64,000 nucleotides of DNA from JANQIO01 sp036351375 (lineage in GTDB: Bacteria; Pseudomonadota; Gammaproteobacteria; Pseudomonadales; Halieaceae), in the NCBI GenBank assembly GCA_036351375.1, contig JAZBOY010000092.1, positions 124,001 through 188,000 on the forward strand, in the 5' to 3' direction. Below are positions 39,592 through 49,179 of the stretch, piece after piece. Position 1 is the first letter of the stretch, and each line of letters begins with the position of its first letter. Under the pieces are notes generated by a model. That model was not told the origin of the DNA, ran no database searches, and worked only from the letters and a program-made list of their open reading frames with translations. A program made the position numbers and the translations under genes.

Positions 39592-40719
39592 ATGGCGGAT
39601 ACAGGTCTGCAGCTACGCACCACAGTCAAGGACGACAACACTCTCGAACTTTCCCTGGTGGATGTGCCGGTCCCGGAGCCGGGCCCTGACGAGGTGCTGG
39701 TCAAGGTCGAAGCGGCCCCCATGAACCCCTCCGACCTGGCCCTGTTGCTGGGCCCGGCCGATGTCACCAGTGGCCGCGTGACCGGCAGTGCCGAACGCCC
39801 GGTCACCACTTTCGATATTGCACCCCAGCACATGCCCATGGTGGCGGGTCGATTAGGCCAGTCGCTGCCTGTGGGCAATGAGGGCGCCGGTACGGTGGTG
39901 TCCGCCGGTTCCTCCGATGCCGCCCAGGCGCTGGTGGGCAAGACGGTAGGCATCTTCGGTGGTGAAATGTTTGGTCAGTACCGGGTGGTGCCGGCCTTCA
40001 TGTGCCTGGAGCTCGAGCCGGGTACGACCGCGGTAGAAGGCGCTTCCTGCGTGGTCAATCCACTGACTTCGCTGGCCATGGTGGAAACCATGCGCATGGA
40101 AGGCCACAAGGCCATCGTGCACACGGCAGCGGCGTCCAACCTGGGCCAGATGCTCAACAAGATCTGTATTGCCGACGGCGTGGACCTGGTCAACGTGGTG
40201 CGCAAGCCCGAGCAGGTGAAGCTTCTCGAAGAGATCGGCGCGAAATACATCGTCAATTCCAGCGATACCGATTTCAAGGCGCGCCTCATTGCCGCCATCA
40301 AGGACACCGGCGCCACGCTCGCTTTCGATGCCACCGGCGGCGGCAAGCTGGCAGACAGCATCATGCTGTGCATGGAGATGGCAGCGGCCAGCGAGATGGA
40401 GGAGTACAACCGCTACGGCTCCGATACCTTCAAGCAGCTGTACATTTACGGCCGCCTGGACCTGAGCCCGACCACGCTCAGCCTGAACTACGGGTTTGCC
40501 TGGAGCGTCGGCGGCTTCCTGCTGACGCACTTCCTGCAGAAAGCGGGCCTGGAGAAGGCCGGTGAGATGCGCATGCGAGTGGCCCGCGAGATCAAGACCA
40601 CCTTCGCCAGCCACTACGCCAGGGAAATCAGCCTGGCTGAGGCCCTGCAGCTCGACAACATCGTCGAGTACAACAAGAAGGCCACCGGCGACAAATTCCT
40701 GGTCAAGCCCTGGGGTTGA
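39592..40719 (+). CDS. MDR-superfamily dehydrogenase (zinc-independent)
   Basis: The ATG at 39592 gives 375 residues; an upstream in-frame extension overlaps the OYE gene. Starts MADTGLQLRTTVKDDNTLELSLVDVPVPEP. The NAD(P)-binding region lies around HTAAASNLGQMLNKICIA. The structural and catalytic zinc Cys/His ligands are absent, so it is quinone-oxidoreductase-like. Role: probably reduces an enone or similar group. Fourth in the 37060-40719 run. Confidence 0.87.
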   Translation: MADTGLQLRTTVKDDNTLELSLVDVPVPEPGPDEVLVKVEAAPMNPSDLALLLGPADVTSGRVTGSAERPVTTFDIAPQHMPMVAGRLGQSLPVGNEGAGTVVSAGSSDAAQALVGKTVGIFGGEMFGQYRVVPAFMCLELEPGTTAVEGASCVVNPLTSLAMVETMRMEGHKAIVHTAAASNLGQMLNKICIADGVDLVNVVRKPEQVKLLEEIGAKYIVNSSDTDFKARLIAAIKDTGATLAFDATGGGKLADSIMLCMEMAAASEMEEYNRYGSDTFKQLYIYGRLDLSPTTLSLNYGFAWSVGGFLLTHFLQKAGLEKAGEMRMRVAREIKTTFASHYAREISLAEALQLDNIVEYNKKATGDKFLVKPWG

Positions 40720-40734
40720 TCGGCGCCTGAACGG

Positions 40735-42555
40735 CTAGAGCAGGGTCCAGGGATCCTGCTCACAGCCGAGGGCGCGATAGCCCTCGGCATCCCACACGTC
40801 GTCACCGTTATTGCCCTGCAGGAACATCCTGGCGTACAGGCGGCAGCGTGTTGCCGGGTCATCAATCAATGTGTCTGACGCCAGCCGCCCGGCCAGCTCT
40901 TCGGCACTCAGGGCTGACTGCGAAAGACGCAGGCCGCCGTCGGCTTCGGTATCCAGCAACATCACCGCCGGTTTCCCCGCGCGCCAGCGCGGCCACAAGG
41001 GCAGGGGGCTGGCGGCCGGTCGGCCGTCCCGGGCAAAGGCGCCCCAGTAGCGCCGCATCTGTGCTGCCAGTTGATCGCGGCCCGGCGTGTTCTCGCTGTT
41101 GTACAGCCCCGGTGCGGTGATGCCCTGGTCGTACACGCCAAAAACAAAGCCCACTTCCAGGCCGTGCCCCGCACCCAGCGCCGTGGCGTAGTCCACCAGG
41201 AAGCTGCTGGCGCCTTCATCCCAGTCCCAGCGATAGGTAAACACCGGCTGGTGAGCGTGGCTGGCGATGGTTTGCGCCACCCGGTCCACTGCCAGCAATT
41301 TCCAGCTGTCGCTGAGGTAGGCGGCGATCGCGTTGTAGCGTTCGGGATCGCGGATTCGCGGCAGGATGCCGAAGCGCTGTTCGACATACTCGGGACTGGT
41401 GGCCATGAACAGCTTCATTTCGTCGCGATTGGTGCCGGTGATCAGGGGCACGCTGTTGTAGCGCTCGGGGTCGCTGAAGACTTCCAGCAGGCTGTTTTCC
41501 GGCAGTACCACGCCGTCACGGAACAGCTGGGGAGCGCGGTACATGCCAAAGCCGCCTTCCAGGCCCTGCAACAGTTCCGCCGGCGAGAGGTGATAGAGAA
41601 AATCGTGCAGCTCTGTAGTCGGCATGGTGTCGAGCAATACCAGTGCCGCCTCGCGGTTGCTGGCGCGACCGTCGTGTACCAGCCGTTGCGCCAGCCATTC
41701 CGCCGAGCTGAGCGGGTGACCGCGCTGTTCCACGGGATTCTCCGCGCGCCAGAGCGGCGTGGTGCGCGGTGCGCCGCTCTGGGCGATGGCGCGGTGGAAC
41801 AGGCCCTCGGCCAGCGGCGTGGCCATCAGGCTGAACACATTGCGCCCGCCGGCGGATTCGCCAAACACGGTCACCCGCTCCGGGTCACCGCCAAACTGGT
41901 GGATGTTCTGCTGCACCCATTGCAATGCCGCGATGATATCCAGGGTGCCAAAGTTGCCGGACTGGTCGACCGGGTCGCGCCCCTCGCGCAGCACCGGGTG
42001 GCTGAGCCAGCCGAGCATGCCCAGCCGGTAGTTGATGGTGACCAGCACCACCTCGGCGTCTGCCGCCAGGACATCCCCGGGGTAGGTGATGGCGGAACCA
42101 ACGGTGTTGCCGCCGCCGTGAATCCACAGCATCACCGGCAGGGGCTCTGCGTCGGCGTCACTGTGCTCCCGCGGTGACCAGATATTCAGGGTGAGGCAAT
42201 CCTCACTGCCGACCACGCCGTCATCGTCCTCGTCTTCCACCCCGGACAGCTGGCCGGCGAGCTGCACGCAGGGTGAGCCAAACTGCAGTGCCTGCAGGGT
42301 TTCGGCACGGGCGCTCGGCGCGGCGGGGGCGCGCCAGCGCCGCTCGCCCTCGGGCGACGCAGCGTAGGGAATGCCCAGCCAGGCGTAGGTATTGTTGGCT
42401 GCCTGGCCGCCTATCACCGGCCCCTCGGTGGTGTCGCGCAGTGTCGCGTTGTCCGCTTGCAGCCGCAGCGTTTCCTGCCAGCCGGGCCACAGGAAGAACG
42501 CGGCGACCAGCAGGATGACGAGGAGTAGCAGTAATTTCTTCACGGGCTCAGGCAC
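40735..42555 (-). CDS. Type B carboxylesterase, membrane-anchored
   Basis: 606 residues with an N-terminal membrane anchor (KKLLLLLVILLVAAFFLW). The nucleophile elbow is VFGESAGGRNVF, the oxyanion region WIHGGGN, and a catalytic His candidate is GAGHGLEVGFVFG. Ends close to the convergent MDR gene. It would cleave esters in the periplasm, releasing an acid or alcohol for uptake. It overlaps the next upstream gene, ppnN, by 8 bp. Confidence 0.9.
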   Translation of the reverse strand: MPEPVKKLLLLLVILLVAAFFLWPGWQETLRLQADNATLRDTTEGPVIGGQAANNTYAWLGIPYAASPEGERRWRAPAAPSARAETLQALQFGSPCVQLAGQLSGVEDEDDDGVVGSEDCLTLNIWSPREHSDADAEPLPVMLWIHGGGNTVGSAITYPGDVLAADAEVVLVTINYRLGMLGWLSHPVLREGRDPVDQSGNFGTLDIIAALQWVQQNIHQFGGDPERVTVFGESAGGRNVFSLMATPLAEGLFHRAIAQSGAPRTTPLWRAENPVEQRGHPLSSAEWLAQRLVHDGRASNREAALVLLDTMPTTELHDFLYHLSPAELLQGLEGGFGMYRAPQLFRDGVVLPENSLLEVFSDPERYNSVPLITGTNRDEMKLFMATSPEYVEQRFGILPRIRDPERYNAIAAYLSDSWKLLAVDRVAQTIASHAHQPVFTYRWDWDEGASSFLVDYATALGAGHGLEVGFVFGVYDQGITAPGLYNSENTPGRDQLAAQMRRYWGAFARDGRPAASPLPLWPRWRAGKPAVMLLDTEADGGLRLSQSALSAEELAGRLASDTLIDDPATRCRLYARMFLQGNNGDDVWDAEGYRALGCEQDPWTLL

Positions 42556-43912
42556 TTAGTTCGTAGCAGGGTTGATAGACAGCGGTTCCCAGCTTCATGC
42601 GGCCCTGGGCCACGAAGTTTGTCAGCAGGGTATCCAGCATTGCCATGATTTCCGGGTCACCGTTGATCTGGTAGGGGCCGTGGGTTTCCACCGCGGCCAC
42701 TCCGAAGTCCTTGATGTTGCCCGCCACGATGCCGGAGAAGGCCTTGCGCAATTCCGAGGCAAGCTGGTGCGCAGGCTGGTCACGATGCAGTGCCAGGCTG
42801 GCCATGTTTTCGTGGGTGGGCTCGAAGGTGCGCTGGAATTCCTCGGGAATATGCAGCTCCCAGTTGAAACAGTAGGACTCGTTCTCGCGATTGCGGTGCC
42901 GGCGCACCTGGGTAACGCCCTGGCGCAGCCGCTGGGCGGTGGCGGCGGGGTCGCCGCAGATGATCTCGTAGTGTCGGGTGGCCTCCTCGCCCAGGGTTGC
43001 GCGAATGAAACGATCGATCTCATCGAAGTAGGCGGCGCTCTCTTCCGAGGCCGACATGACGATGGGCAACTGGCGCCCGGCGTTTTCCGGCTGCATCATC
43101 ACGCCCAGCAGATAGAGAATCTCCTCCGCCGTGCCGGCGCCGCCGGGGAACACCAGGATGGCATGGGCCACGCGCAGGAATGCCTCAAGGCGCTTCTCGA
43201 TGTCGGGCAGGATGATGAGTTCATTGACGATGGGGTTGGGCGGCTCCGAGGCAATGATGCTGGGCTCGGTCAGTCCCAGGAAACGGCTGCCGTAGTTGCT
43301 CTGCTTGGAGTGGCCGACGGCGGCGCCTTTCATGGGCCCCTTCATGGCGCCGGGCCCGCAGCCGGTGGCGATATCGAGGTGGCGCAGCCCCAGGTGATAG
43401 CCGACCTCCTTGGTGAACTCGTACTCGCTGCGGGCGATGGAGTGGCCGCCCCAGCACACAACGATATTGGGCGGCTCGCCGGTGCGCAGCATGTTGGCAT
43501 TGCGCAGCATGCGGAATACCGCGTCGGTAATGCCTTCACTGGATTCGAGGTCAAAGCGGTCGCGCCGCTGGCTCATGAAAATCACGTCGCGCAGGGCGGT
43601 AAAGATATGGTCGCGGATGCCGTCGATCATCACGCCGTCGACGAAGGCCGGTGCCGGGGCATTGAACAGCTCGAGCTGCACGCCGCGGGATTCAGATATC
43701 ACCTTGATCTCGAAATCCGCGTAGGCCTCGAAGATGGCCCTGGCGTCATCGGTGTCGTTGCCGGAGTTGAGAATAGCCAGCGCGCAGCGCCGGAACAGCT
43801 TGTGCAGGTCTTCATCCGCCGATACCAGGCTCGCGGCCTCACGACGTGATAGTAGCCCCAGGTTGCTGCGGGGGCGGATAAAGGCGCGGGAAATCTTGGC
43901 GGCGCTGACCAT
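42548..43912 (-). CDS. ppnN: Nucleotide 5'-monophosphate nucleosidase PpnN (LOG family)
   Basis: 454 residues, the PpnN/YgdH length, starting MVSAAKISRAFIRPRSNLGLLSRREA. The LOG core shows WGGHSIARSEYEFTKEVGYHLG and FPGGAGTAEEILYLLG, with the PGGxGTxxE active site. N- and C-terminal domains specific to PpnN (about residues 1-130 and 350-454) are present. It cleaves nucleoside monophosphates to base and ribose 5-phosphate and is regulated by (p)ppGpp in E. coli. Confidence 0.93.
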   Translation of the reverse strand: MVSAAKISRAFIRPRSNLGLLSRREAASLVSADEDLHKLFRRCALAILNSGNDTDDARAIFEAYADFEIKVISESRGVQLELFNAPAPAFVDGVMIDGIRDHIFTALRDVIFMSQRRDRFDLESSEGITDAVFRMLRNANMLRTGEPPNIVVCWGGHSIARSEYEFTKEVGYHLGLRHLDIATGCGPGAMKGPMKGAAVGHSKQSNYGSRFLGLTEPSIIASEPPNPIVNELIILPDIEKRLEAFLRVAHAILVFPGGAGTAEEILYLLGVMMQPENAGRQLPIVMSASEESAAYFDEIDRFIRATLGEEATRHYEIICGDPAATAQRLRQGVTQVRRHRNRENESYCFNWELHIPEEFQRTFEPTHENMASLALHRDQPAHQLASELRKAFSGIVAGNIKDFGVAAVETHGPYQINGDPEIMAMLDTLLTNFVAQGRMKLGTAVYQPCYELSA

Positions 43913-44128
43913 GGCTGTCTCCGGTTTGCGCGGAGTATAGCAGCGCCGTTCGCGTTGGCATGTGTGCGTCGGCCTGCAGCGGACACGAAAAGCTCGGCAC
44001 GATGTCCCCGCTCCAGGACTCAGTTACAGGCCGCTCACTCCTGGTCAGCTGGCGCGCGTCCGCTGCGCTTGCTGTGGCCGTCCCGAGCGGATAGCGTTAA
44101 TACCTTCAGTTATCACAGGCGCACCTCC

Positions 44129-46093
44129 TTGAACCCGACGCAATCAATCCGCTACGGCCTGACCCTGCTCCTCGCGCTGCTGACAGCCTGCTCCGCCGGT
44201 ATTCCCGCCGCTCCTGACAGCATCAGGTCGCCCGAGGTGGAAGAGTGGTCGAGTTATGGCGCCACGCCAGGCGGCACCCACTTCTCGGCGGCCAGCGAAA
44301 TTACCCCCGGCAATGTCCACCTGCTGGAACAGGCCTGGGTGCATCGCTCCGGGGATATCCGCGAGGCCAGCGGCGAACAGGGTGAGGACGGCTGGTTGCC
44401 CCAGTCATCGCTGCAGGTCACGCCGATCGTCGTGGACGGTGGACTTTACTACTGCACCCCTTTCAACCGCGTGTTTGCCCTGGATGCCGCCACCGGTGAA
44501 CAGCGCTGGGTGTTCGACCCGGAACTGGACACCGGCCAGGACCTGCTGATGAACTGCCGCGGTGTCAGCAGCTGGCAGTCCGGGCGGGAGGGATTCTGTG
44601 AGCACCGCATTTTCACCGGCACCCTCGATGCTCGCCTGATCGCCCTGGATGCTGCCACCGGTAAACCCTGCCCGGACTTTGGTGAAAATGGTGAAGTGGA
44701 TACCAGCCATCGCCTTTCCCAACATGACCCGGTGGAGTACAGCATTACCTCACCGCCGGCGATTCTCGGCGACCTGGTCATTACCGGCGCCATGGTGCTG
44801 GACAACGTGCGCACCGATGCGCCAGCCGGCGTGGTCCGCGCCTACGATGTGCGCAGCGGTGAATTGCGCTGGGCCTGGAACCCGGTGCCGCCCGGCAGCG
44901 AAGCGCGGGATGAGGAGGGCAACTTCATCAGCGGCACCACCAATGTCTGGTCCATCATCGCGGTGGATGCCGAGCGCAACCTGGTATTTGTCCCCACCGG
45001 TAATACCAACCCGGATTTTTACGGCGGACACCGCAAGGGGCTGGACTACTACTCGAGTTCACTGGTGGCGCTGCACGGCGACAGCGGTGAGGTGGCCTGG
45101 CACTACCAGTTCGTGCACCACGATATCTGGGACTACGACACCCCGGCCCAGCCCACGCTTGTTGACCTTGAGGTGAACGGCGAGACGGTGCCGGCGGTGG
45201 TGCAGGTGACCAAGATGGGCCTGACCTTTGCCCTGCACCGCGACACCGGCGAGCCGCTGTGGCCGGTGGAAGAACGCCCGGTGCCACAGGGCGACCCGCC
45301 CGAGGGTGAATACCTGTCACCCACCCAGCCGTTCCCCACCCATATCCCGGCAACCGTGGAGCAACCTTTTGATACCGACGACGCCTGGGGAATGACCTTC
45401 TGGGACCGGGGTGCGTGCCGGGATCGTCTGGCGGCCCTGCGCAACGAAGGGCTCTACACGCCCCCCAGCGAAGCCGGCAGCCTGCACTATCCCTGGAGCG
45501 GTGGTGGCAACAACTGGGGTTCCCCGGCCATCGATCCACGCAGCGGCGTGATGGTGGTCTACACCACGCACCTGCCGGGTTATATCAAGCTCACCCCCCA
45601 GGATCAGTGCGAGGGCTTTTTCCAGCGCCAGGCGGGTACACCCTATTGCGTGGACACCGACATGGTGGCCTCACCCCTGGGCCTGCCCTGCAGCGAGCCA
45701 CCCTGGGGTACCCTGGATGCCATCGACCTGGCGGCGGGCAAGCTGCTCTGGCGAGTGCCGATCGGCACCACCCGCGACCTGGCGCCCTGGCCCCTGTGGT
45801 ATTTCGATGGCCTGCCCGGAGTGGCGGCGCCGATGATGACCGGTACCGGCCTGGTGTTCAGCGGCATCACCAACGAGCACGCGTTTCGCGCCTTCTCCCT
45901 GGAAACCGGTGAGGAACTGTGGAAGGTGCGGCTGCCGGCGGCGGCCAATGCCCTGCCCATGACCTACACCGCCGGCCCCGACAATCGCCAGTTCGTGGTG
46001 GTGGCCGCAGGAGGCCACTGGAGCGGCGGCACTCCGGCGGGCGATCACATCATCGCGTTTGCGCTGCCGGCCTTCGAAGGGAACCTGCCATGA
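44129..46093 (+). CDS. PQQ-dependent dehydrogenase, lipoprotein type
   Basis: I chose TTG 44129, which starts a lipoprotein signal (GLTLLLALLTAC, Cys near residue 21); the frame is open further upstream without support. About 654 residues of eight-bladed propeller: WSSYGATPGGTHFSAASEITPGNV, FALDAATGEQRWVF, TGTLDARLIALDAATGKPC and WHYQFVHHDIWDYDTPAQP are typical of the glucose/quinate-shikimate group. No N-terminal five-helix membrane domain is present, so electron transfer partner is unclear. Overlaps the CitE-like gene by ATGA. Confidence 0.85.
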   Translation: MNPTQSIRYGLTLLLALLTACSAGIPAAPDSIRSPEVEEWSSYGATPGGTHFSAASEITPGNVHLLEQAWVHRSGDIREASGEQGEDGWLPQSSLQVTPIVVDGGLYYCTPFNRVFALDAATGEQRWVFDPELDTGQDLLMNCRGVSSWQSGREGFCEHRIFTGTLDARLIALDAATGKPCPDFGENGEVDTSHRLSQHDPVEYSITSPPAILGDLVITGAMVLDNVRTDAPAGVVRAYDVRSGELRWAWNPVPPGSEARDEEGNFISGTTNVWSIIAVDAERNLVFVPTGNTNPDFYGGHRKGLDYYSSSLVALHGDSGEVAWHYQFVHHDIWDYDTPAQPTLVDLEVNGETVPAVVQVTKMGLTFALHRDTGEPLWPVEERPVPQGDPPEGEYLSPTQPFPTHIPATVEQPFDTDDAWGMTFWDRGACRDRLAALRNEGLYTPPSEAGSLHYPWSGGGNNWGSPAIDPRSGVMVVYTTHLPGYIKLTPQDQCEGFFQRQAGTPYCVDTDMVASPLGLPCSEPPWGTLDAIDLAAGKLLWRVPIGTTRDLAPWPLWYFDGLPGVAAPMMTGTGLVFSGITNEHAFRAFSLETGEELWKVRLPAAANALPMTYTAGPDNRQFVVVAAGGHWSGGTPAGDHIIAFALPAFEGNLP

Positions 46094-46923
46094 GTGAAAC
46101 CAGACTGCGCTCGGTGCTGTATATGCCGGGCATCAACCAGCGCGCCATGGACAAGGCCAGGGGCCTCGACTGCGACGCCGTGGTATTCGACCTTGAAGAT
46201 GCGGTGGCACCCGACCGCAAGGCCGAGGCCCGCGCCATGGTAAAGGCGCAACTCGAGGCCGGTGGCTACGGCGAACGAACGCTGGTGGTGCGCGCCAACG
46301 GACTCGATACCCCCTGGGGTGAGGACGACCTGCGGGCCTTTGCCGGTGTGGAGCGCGTCTGCCTGCCCAAGGTGGAGTCTGCCGATCAGTTGGCCGCGGC
46401 GCGCGAACTGCTGGGTGAGGAAGTCACTCTCTGGGCCATGGTGGAAACGCCGCGCGGGGTGGCAGAGGTGGAATCGATCTGTGCGGCACCGGGTCTAGAG
46501 GCCATCCTTATGGGTACCACCGATCTCGCCTACCAGCTGCGCACACCGCACCGGACAGATCGGCTGGGCCTGCTGTACGCGCTATCGAAGTGTGTGAATG
46601 CTGCGCGCATGCACGGCACGGTGGCCCTGGACGGAGTGTTCCTGGAACTGCGCGATGCCGATGCCTATCGAGCCAACTGTGAACACGGCCGCGCCCTGGG
46701 CTTTGACGGCAAGACCCTGATCCATCCCTCACAGATCGAGGCGGCCAACGCGGTATTCGGGGTCAGCGAGGCCCAGCTGGAGCACGCCCGTCGGGTCATC
46801 GAGGCCTGGGAGGCGGCGGAAGCGGCCGGCAAGGGTGTGGCGGTACTCGACGACAAACTGGTGGAAACCATGCACGTGGACGAGGCCCGTCGCCTGCTCG
46901 CCCTGGCGAATGGCCTGCAGTAG
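46090..46923 (+). CDS. HpcH/HpaI aldolase / CitE-like CoA ester lyase
   Basis: 277 residues from ATG 46090, overlapping the PQQ dehydrogenase stop. Starts MSETRLRSVLYMPGINQRAMDKARGLDCDAVVFDLEDAVAP, the CitE-like entry with the acidic metal site (FDLEDAV). WAMVETPRGVAEVESI and FDGKTLIHPSQIEAAN complete the family. It probably cleaves or forms a beta-hydroxyacyl-CoA or malyl-type CoA ester. Coupling to a periplasmic PQQ enzyme is odd and suggests sequential use of one carbon source. Confidence 0.9.
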   Translation: MSETRLRSVLYMPGINQRAMDKARGLDCDAVVFDLEDAVAPDRKAEARAMVKAQLEAGGYGERTLVVRANGLDTPWGEDDLRAFAGVERVCLPKVESADQLAAARELLGEEVTLWAMVETPRGVAEVESICAAPGLEAILMGTTDLAYQLRTPHRTDRLGLLYALSKCVNAARMHGTVALDGVFLELRDADAYRANCEHGRALGFDGKTLIHPSQIEAANAVFGVSEAQLEHARRVIEAWEAAEAAGKGVAVLDDKLVETMHVDEARRLLALANGLQ

Positions 46924-46950
46924 GTGACTGCCCGCTGCAGAAGGCGCTGA

Positions 46951-47397
46951 TCAGCCGAGCATATCGGCGACGAAGCTGTCCCAAACGGGTTTTTCGCTGA
47001 GGTCCCAGGTGGCGGCGATGAAGTCCAGGGCCTGCTCGCGACTCCAGCCCAGGTACTTCACGCCGTAAATGGCATAGAACGCAGATACCCGGTAGTTGGC
47101 GGCGCAGTGCACCATCAGCTTGCGGGAGCCCTGAGCCTGCATGGCGGCGGCGAACTGTTCGAAGTCCTGCGCCGTCGGGGCTGCGAAGTCCACCGGGATG
47201 TAGGTGTAGTCTATGCCCTGCCCGGTAACAATGCCGCGCTCCCCGGCAATCGCATAGGGGCTGTCTTCCGGCAGCAGGTTGATCACCGCTTCGAAACCCT
47301 CAGAGCCGAGTTCGCCCAGCTGCTCCTCGCTGATCACACCCGCCGTGCTCAGCTGCGGCGACACCTCACGGTAGTTGTAGGCTTCCCTGACGCTCAT
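46951..47397 (-). CDS. Protein-tyrosine-phosphatase-like (DUF442/BLH-type) protein
   Basis: 148 residues starting MSVREAYNYREVSPQLSTAGVIS. The P-loop-like segment is LMVHCAANYRVSAFYAI, with Cys98 and Arg103; only four residues separate them, one fewer than in classical phosphatases, as in DUF442 proteins. GFEAVINLLPEDSP is the usual N-terminal feature. Function uncertain; phosphatase or sulfur-transfer roles are possible. Confidence 0.82.
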   Translation of the reverse strand: MSVREAYNYREVSPQLSTAGVISEEQLGELGSEGFEAVINLLPEDSPYAIAGERGIVTGQGIDYTYIPVDFAAPTAQDFEQFAAAMQAQGSRKLMVHCAANYRVSAFYAIYGVKYLGWSREQALDFIAATWDLSEKPVWDSFVADMLG

Positions 47398-47404
47398 GCA
47401 GTGA

Positions 47405-48595
47405 TCAGCGCTTGACGATCACCGATGAACCATGGCCAAACAGGCCCTGGTTGGCGGTGATGCCAACTCTCGCGCCTTCCACCTGGCGCGGGCCCGCCTC
47501 GCCGCGGAGTTGCCAGGTCAGCTCGCAGACCTGGGCCAGGGCCTGGGCGGGAACCGCCTCGCCGAAACAGGCCAGGCCGCCGGAGGCGTTCACGGGAATC
47601 CTGCCGCCCACTGCGGTATCGCCGGCGCGTAGCAGGCTGGCGGCCTGGCCGCGTTCGCATAGCTTCAGGTCTTCGATCCAGTCCAGCTCCAGCGCGGTGG
47701 ACAGGTCGTAGACCTCCGCCAGGTCGATATCCTCCGGGCCAATGCCGGCCTCCTCGTAGGCCTTGAGGGGAATCTGTGAGCGGTAGTTGATCGCCTCAAT
47801 ACCGGCTGCTGCGGCGGAGTCGGTGGCGATGTCGGGCATTTCAACAGTGCCGCTGGCAAAGCTGGGGGTGACGGTGGAGATCGCCGCTACCCGGGGCGCA
47901 TCGCCCTTGCCAATTTTCCTGGCGTAGTCGAGGCTCGACACGATCAGGGCCGCGCCGCCGTCACTGGTGGCACAGATATCCATCAGTCGCAGCGGGTCCG
48001 CCACCATCGCCGAGTTGGCCACGTCCTCAGCCGTGAAGGTCTTGGTGTAGCGGGCGCGGGGGTTGAGACTGCCGATGGCGGCGTTCTTCACCTTCACTGC
48101 AGCAAAGTCTTCCTGGGTGTCACCGTAGAGCGCCATGCGACGGCGCGCGTACAGCGCGAAATAGGTCGGGTTGGTGATGCCGATGTAAAAGCGCACCCAG
48201 TCCGGATCCTCCGGGCGGTAACCCTTTGCCGGCGCCAGGAAGCCCTTGGGCGTAGTGTCGGCGCCTACCACCAGGGCCACGTCGCAGTGGCCGGCGAGAA
48301 TCTTGGTGCGGGCGGCAGCCAGTGCCTGTGAGCCGGAGGCGCAGGCGGCGTAGGAGGTATTCACTTCCGCCCCCTGCCAGCCCAGGGCCTGGGCGATGGT
48401 GGCGCCGGCCACGTAGCCCGGGTAGCCGCAGCGCACCGTGGCGCCGCCGCTGACGAAGCGAATGTCCTGCCAGGGAATATCCGCATCGGCCAGTGCCTCG
48501 CGCGCCGCGGCAACGCCGTACTCGGCAAAGTTCTTGCCCCACTTCCCCCAGGGCGTCATGCCGGCGCCGATAATGGCAATTTCGTTATCGCTCAT
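47405..48595 (-). CDS. Lipid-transfer-protein-type thiolase / acyl-CoA retro-aldolase-like
   Basis: The ATG at 48595 overlaps the DUF35 gene by ATGA. 396 residues starting MSDNEIAIIGAGMTPWGKWGKNF. The N-terminal Cys is kept in YAACASGSQALAAARTKI, but the classical GHPIGATG loop reads NASGGLACFGEAVPA, and the C-terminal CGGG loop reads GLFGHGSSVIV. These changes are those seen in SCP-x/Ltp2-like proteins paired with a DUF35 subunit. It probably cleaves a beta-hydroxy- or beta-keto-acyl-CoA side chain. Confidence 0.85.
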   Translation of the reverse strand: MSDNEIAIIGAGMTPWGKWGKNFAEYGVAAAREALADADIPWQDIRFVSGGATVRCGYPGYVAGATIAQALGWQGAEVNTSYAACASGSQALAAARTKILAGHCDVALVVGADTTPKGFLAPAKGYRPEDPDWVRFYIGITNPTYFALYARRRMALYGDTQEDFAAVKVKNAAIGSLNPRARYTKTFTAEDVANSAMVADPLRLMDICATSDGGAALIVSSLDYARKIGKGDAPRVAAISTVTPSFASGTVEMPDIATDSAAAAGIEAINYRSQIPLKAYEEAGIGPEDIDLAEVYDLSTALELDWIEDLKLCERGQAASLLRAGDTAVGGRIPVNASGGLACFGEAVPAQALAQVCELTWQLRGEAGPRQVEGARVGITANQGLFGHGSSVIVKR

Positions 48596-49026
48596 GCGCC
48601 GGCCTCCGGCTGCCATTTCCAGATCAGCTTGTCGCCGTCCTCGTCGGTGTACAGCGTGTCGAGTACCAGCTCCATGGGCATGCCCACTTCCAGCTGCTCC
48701 ACTGACGTCGGTGCCATGACCTGGCCCAGCACCACCATCTGCTCTTCTTCCAGGTGCACGGCCGCAATGGTGTAGGGCTCGAAGGGGTCTGGCGCCACGA
48801 ATGGTTCCGGCGGCTGGTAGCAGGCGTTGGTATAACTCCAGAGGGTGCCCCGGCGGCTTAGCCTGACCTCGGTAAACTCAGTGCTGTCGCATTGCGGGTT
48901 GCGGCAAAAACCTTCCAGCTTGGGGAAATAGTAGGTGCCGCAGCGGCTGCAGCGGCTGCCCAGTAAATGAGGCTCGCTCTCATCCAGTGTGTACCAGCCT
49001 TCAATGGCCGCAGTACCTGACGCCAT
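48592..49026 (-). CDS. DUF35 OB-fold zinc-ribbon partner of the thiolase
   Basis: 144 residues starting MASGTAAIEGWYTLDESEPHLLGSRC. The zinc ribbon is CSRCGTYYFPKLEGFC followed by NPQC (four Cys). After it comes the OB-fold with GTLWSYTNACYQPPEPF and VVLGQVMAPTSVEQLEVG. DUF35 proteins bind the acyl-CoA and activate thiolase-like or Ltp2-like partners. The ATGA overlap with the thiolase supports an obligate pair. Confidence 0.92.
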   Translation of the reverse strand: MASGTAAIEGWYTLDESEPHLLGSRCSRCGTYYFPKLEGFCRNPQCDSTEFTEVRLSRRGTLWSYTNACYQPPEPFVAPDPFEPYTIAAVHLEEEQMVVLGQVMAPTSVEQLEVGMPMELVLDTLYTDEDGDKLIWKWQPEAGA

Positions 49027-49179
49027 GTCGTCACCCTCGGAATGTGAGCCGGCAGCATACTATCGGCCGGAAATTTGCGACAGGTCGGGCTGATCAGTTT
49101 CACCAGCCTGGAATGATAAGTTTGACTATTGAGAGGCCAACGCCCGGGCTTATGATGACCTGAGACTGGAGGTCGGTGC

